Shown here: positions 11,375 to 11,438 of the stretch, piece after piece
Layout: the number at the start of each line of letters is the position of its first letter
Numbering within the stretch: position 1 is the stretch's first letter
From: Nanobdellota archaeon
GTDB lineage: Archaea; Nanobdellota; Nanobdellia; Pacearchaeales; GW2011-AR1
Direction: 5' to 3'
Assembly (NCBI GenBank): GCA_018830905.1
Contig: JAHJRM010000028.1
Span: 1 to 11,438, forward strand
Length of the DNA: 11,438 bases
Made by a program: the position numbers and the translations under genes
The notes under the pieces: generated by a model
What the model saw: the letters and a program-made list of their open reading frames with translations, nothing else
Databases searched by the model: none
Told to the model about the DNA's origin: nothing

Positions 11375-11438
11375 CTTTTCTGTAAAATTAAATAGATTTT
11401 ACGTTAGTATCTTTGGTGTTTTGGGTTGTTTTTGTTGA

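Noticed and set aside
11412..11438. GGTGTTTTGGGTTG at the window edge as a further repeat unit
   Set aside because: It shares only GGTGTTT with the array and lacks CTGTTT/AAACAG; the window ends before it can be judged.

Overview
The window looks like a piece of an AT-rich, very compact archaeal genome, most likely a DPANN lineage such as Woesearchaeota or Pacearchaeota. Three things point there: an archaeal-type uS9 ending in -QKSFR next to what looks like the uL13 tail; TATA-like boxes centred about 21-28 bp upstream of start codons with no Shine-Dalgarno motif (leaderless mRNAs) for most genes; and near-zero or overlapping intergenic gaps. Lineage is inferred from gene style, not from a marker search.

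Positions 1-6327 are mostly housekeeping: the end of uL13 and all of uS9; a zinc-ribbon protein carrying a serine-recombinase DNA-binding tail (minus); a CstA-type transporter; a small membrane protein and a PD-(D/E)XK nuclease with Cas4-like cysteines (minus, one operon); a SlyD-like FKBP prolyl isomerase; a DEAD-box RNA helicase with an Arg/Ser/Gly tail (minus); and a circularly permuted ribosome-assembly-type GTPase.

Positions 6324-8360 look like accessory or mobile DNA. A short serine recombinase overlaps by 8 bp a second gene in which the recombinase catalytic domain is replaced by an HNH endonuclease domain while the recombinase DNA-binding domain is kept. The gene at 424-945 is a third member of this set, whose HNH has decayed to a zinc ribbon. 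The promoter carries a perfect 7-bp inverted repeat. Upstream lies a two-gene unit of tiny proteins (54 and 64 aa; the first is easily missed), associated with a 25-bp near-identical direct repeat.

Positions 8392-10289 hold two convergent genes of the same unusual design: N-terminal coiled coil, low-complexity linker, C-terminal winged helix-turn-helix. An intergenic array of AAACAG/CTGTTT repeats lies upstream of the first gene. The same motif recurs inside its linker codons, and again as an 8-bp microsatellite in the linker of the second gene. This looks like a DNA-binding protein/repeat system (autoregulatory, segregation-like or phase-variable) and is the best candidate here for something undescribed.

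Positions 10290-11345 (all minus, each with its own promoter) hold a small winged-helix protein, a conserved archaeal protein of unknown function and a PRC-barrel protein. Positions 11346-11438 show only the promoter of the last gene. Positions 9278-9446, between the convergent coiled-coil genes, show no gene. No tRNA, rRNA or CRISPR array was seen.
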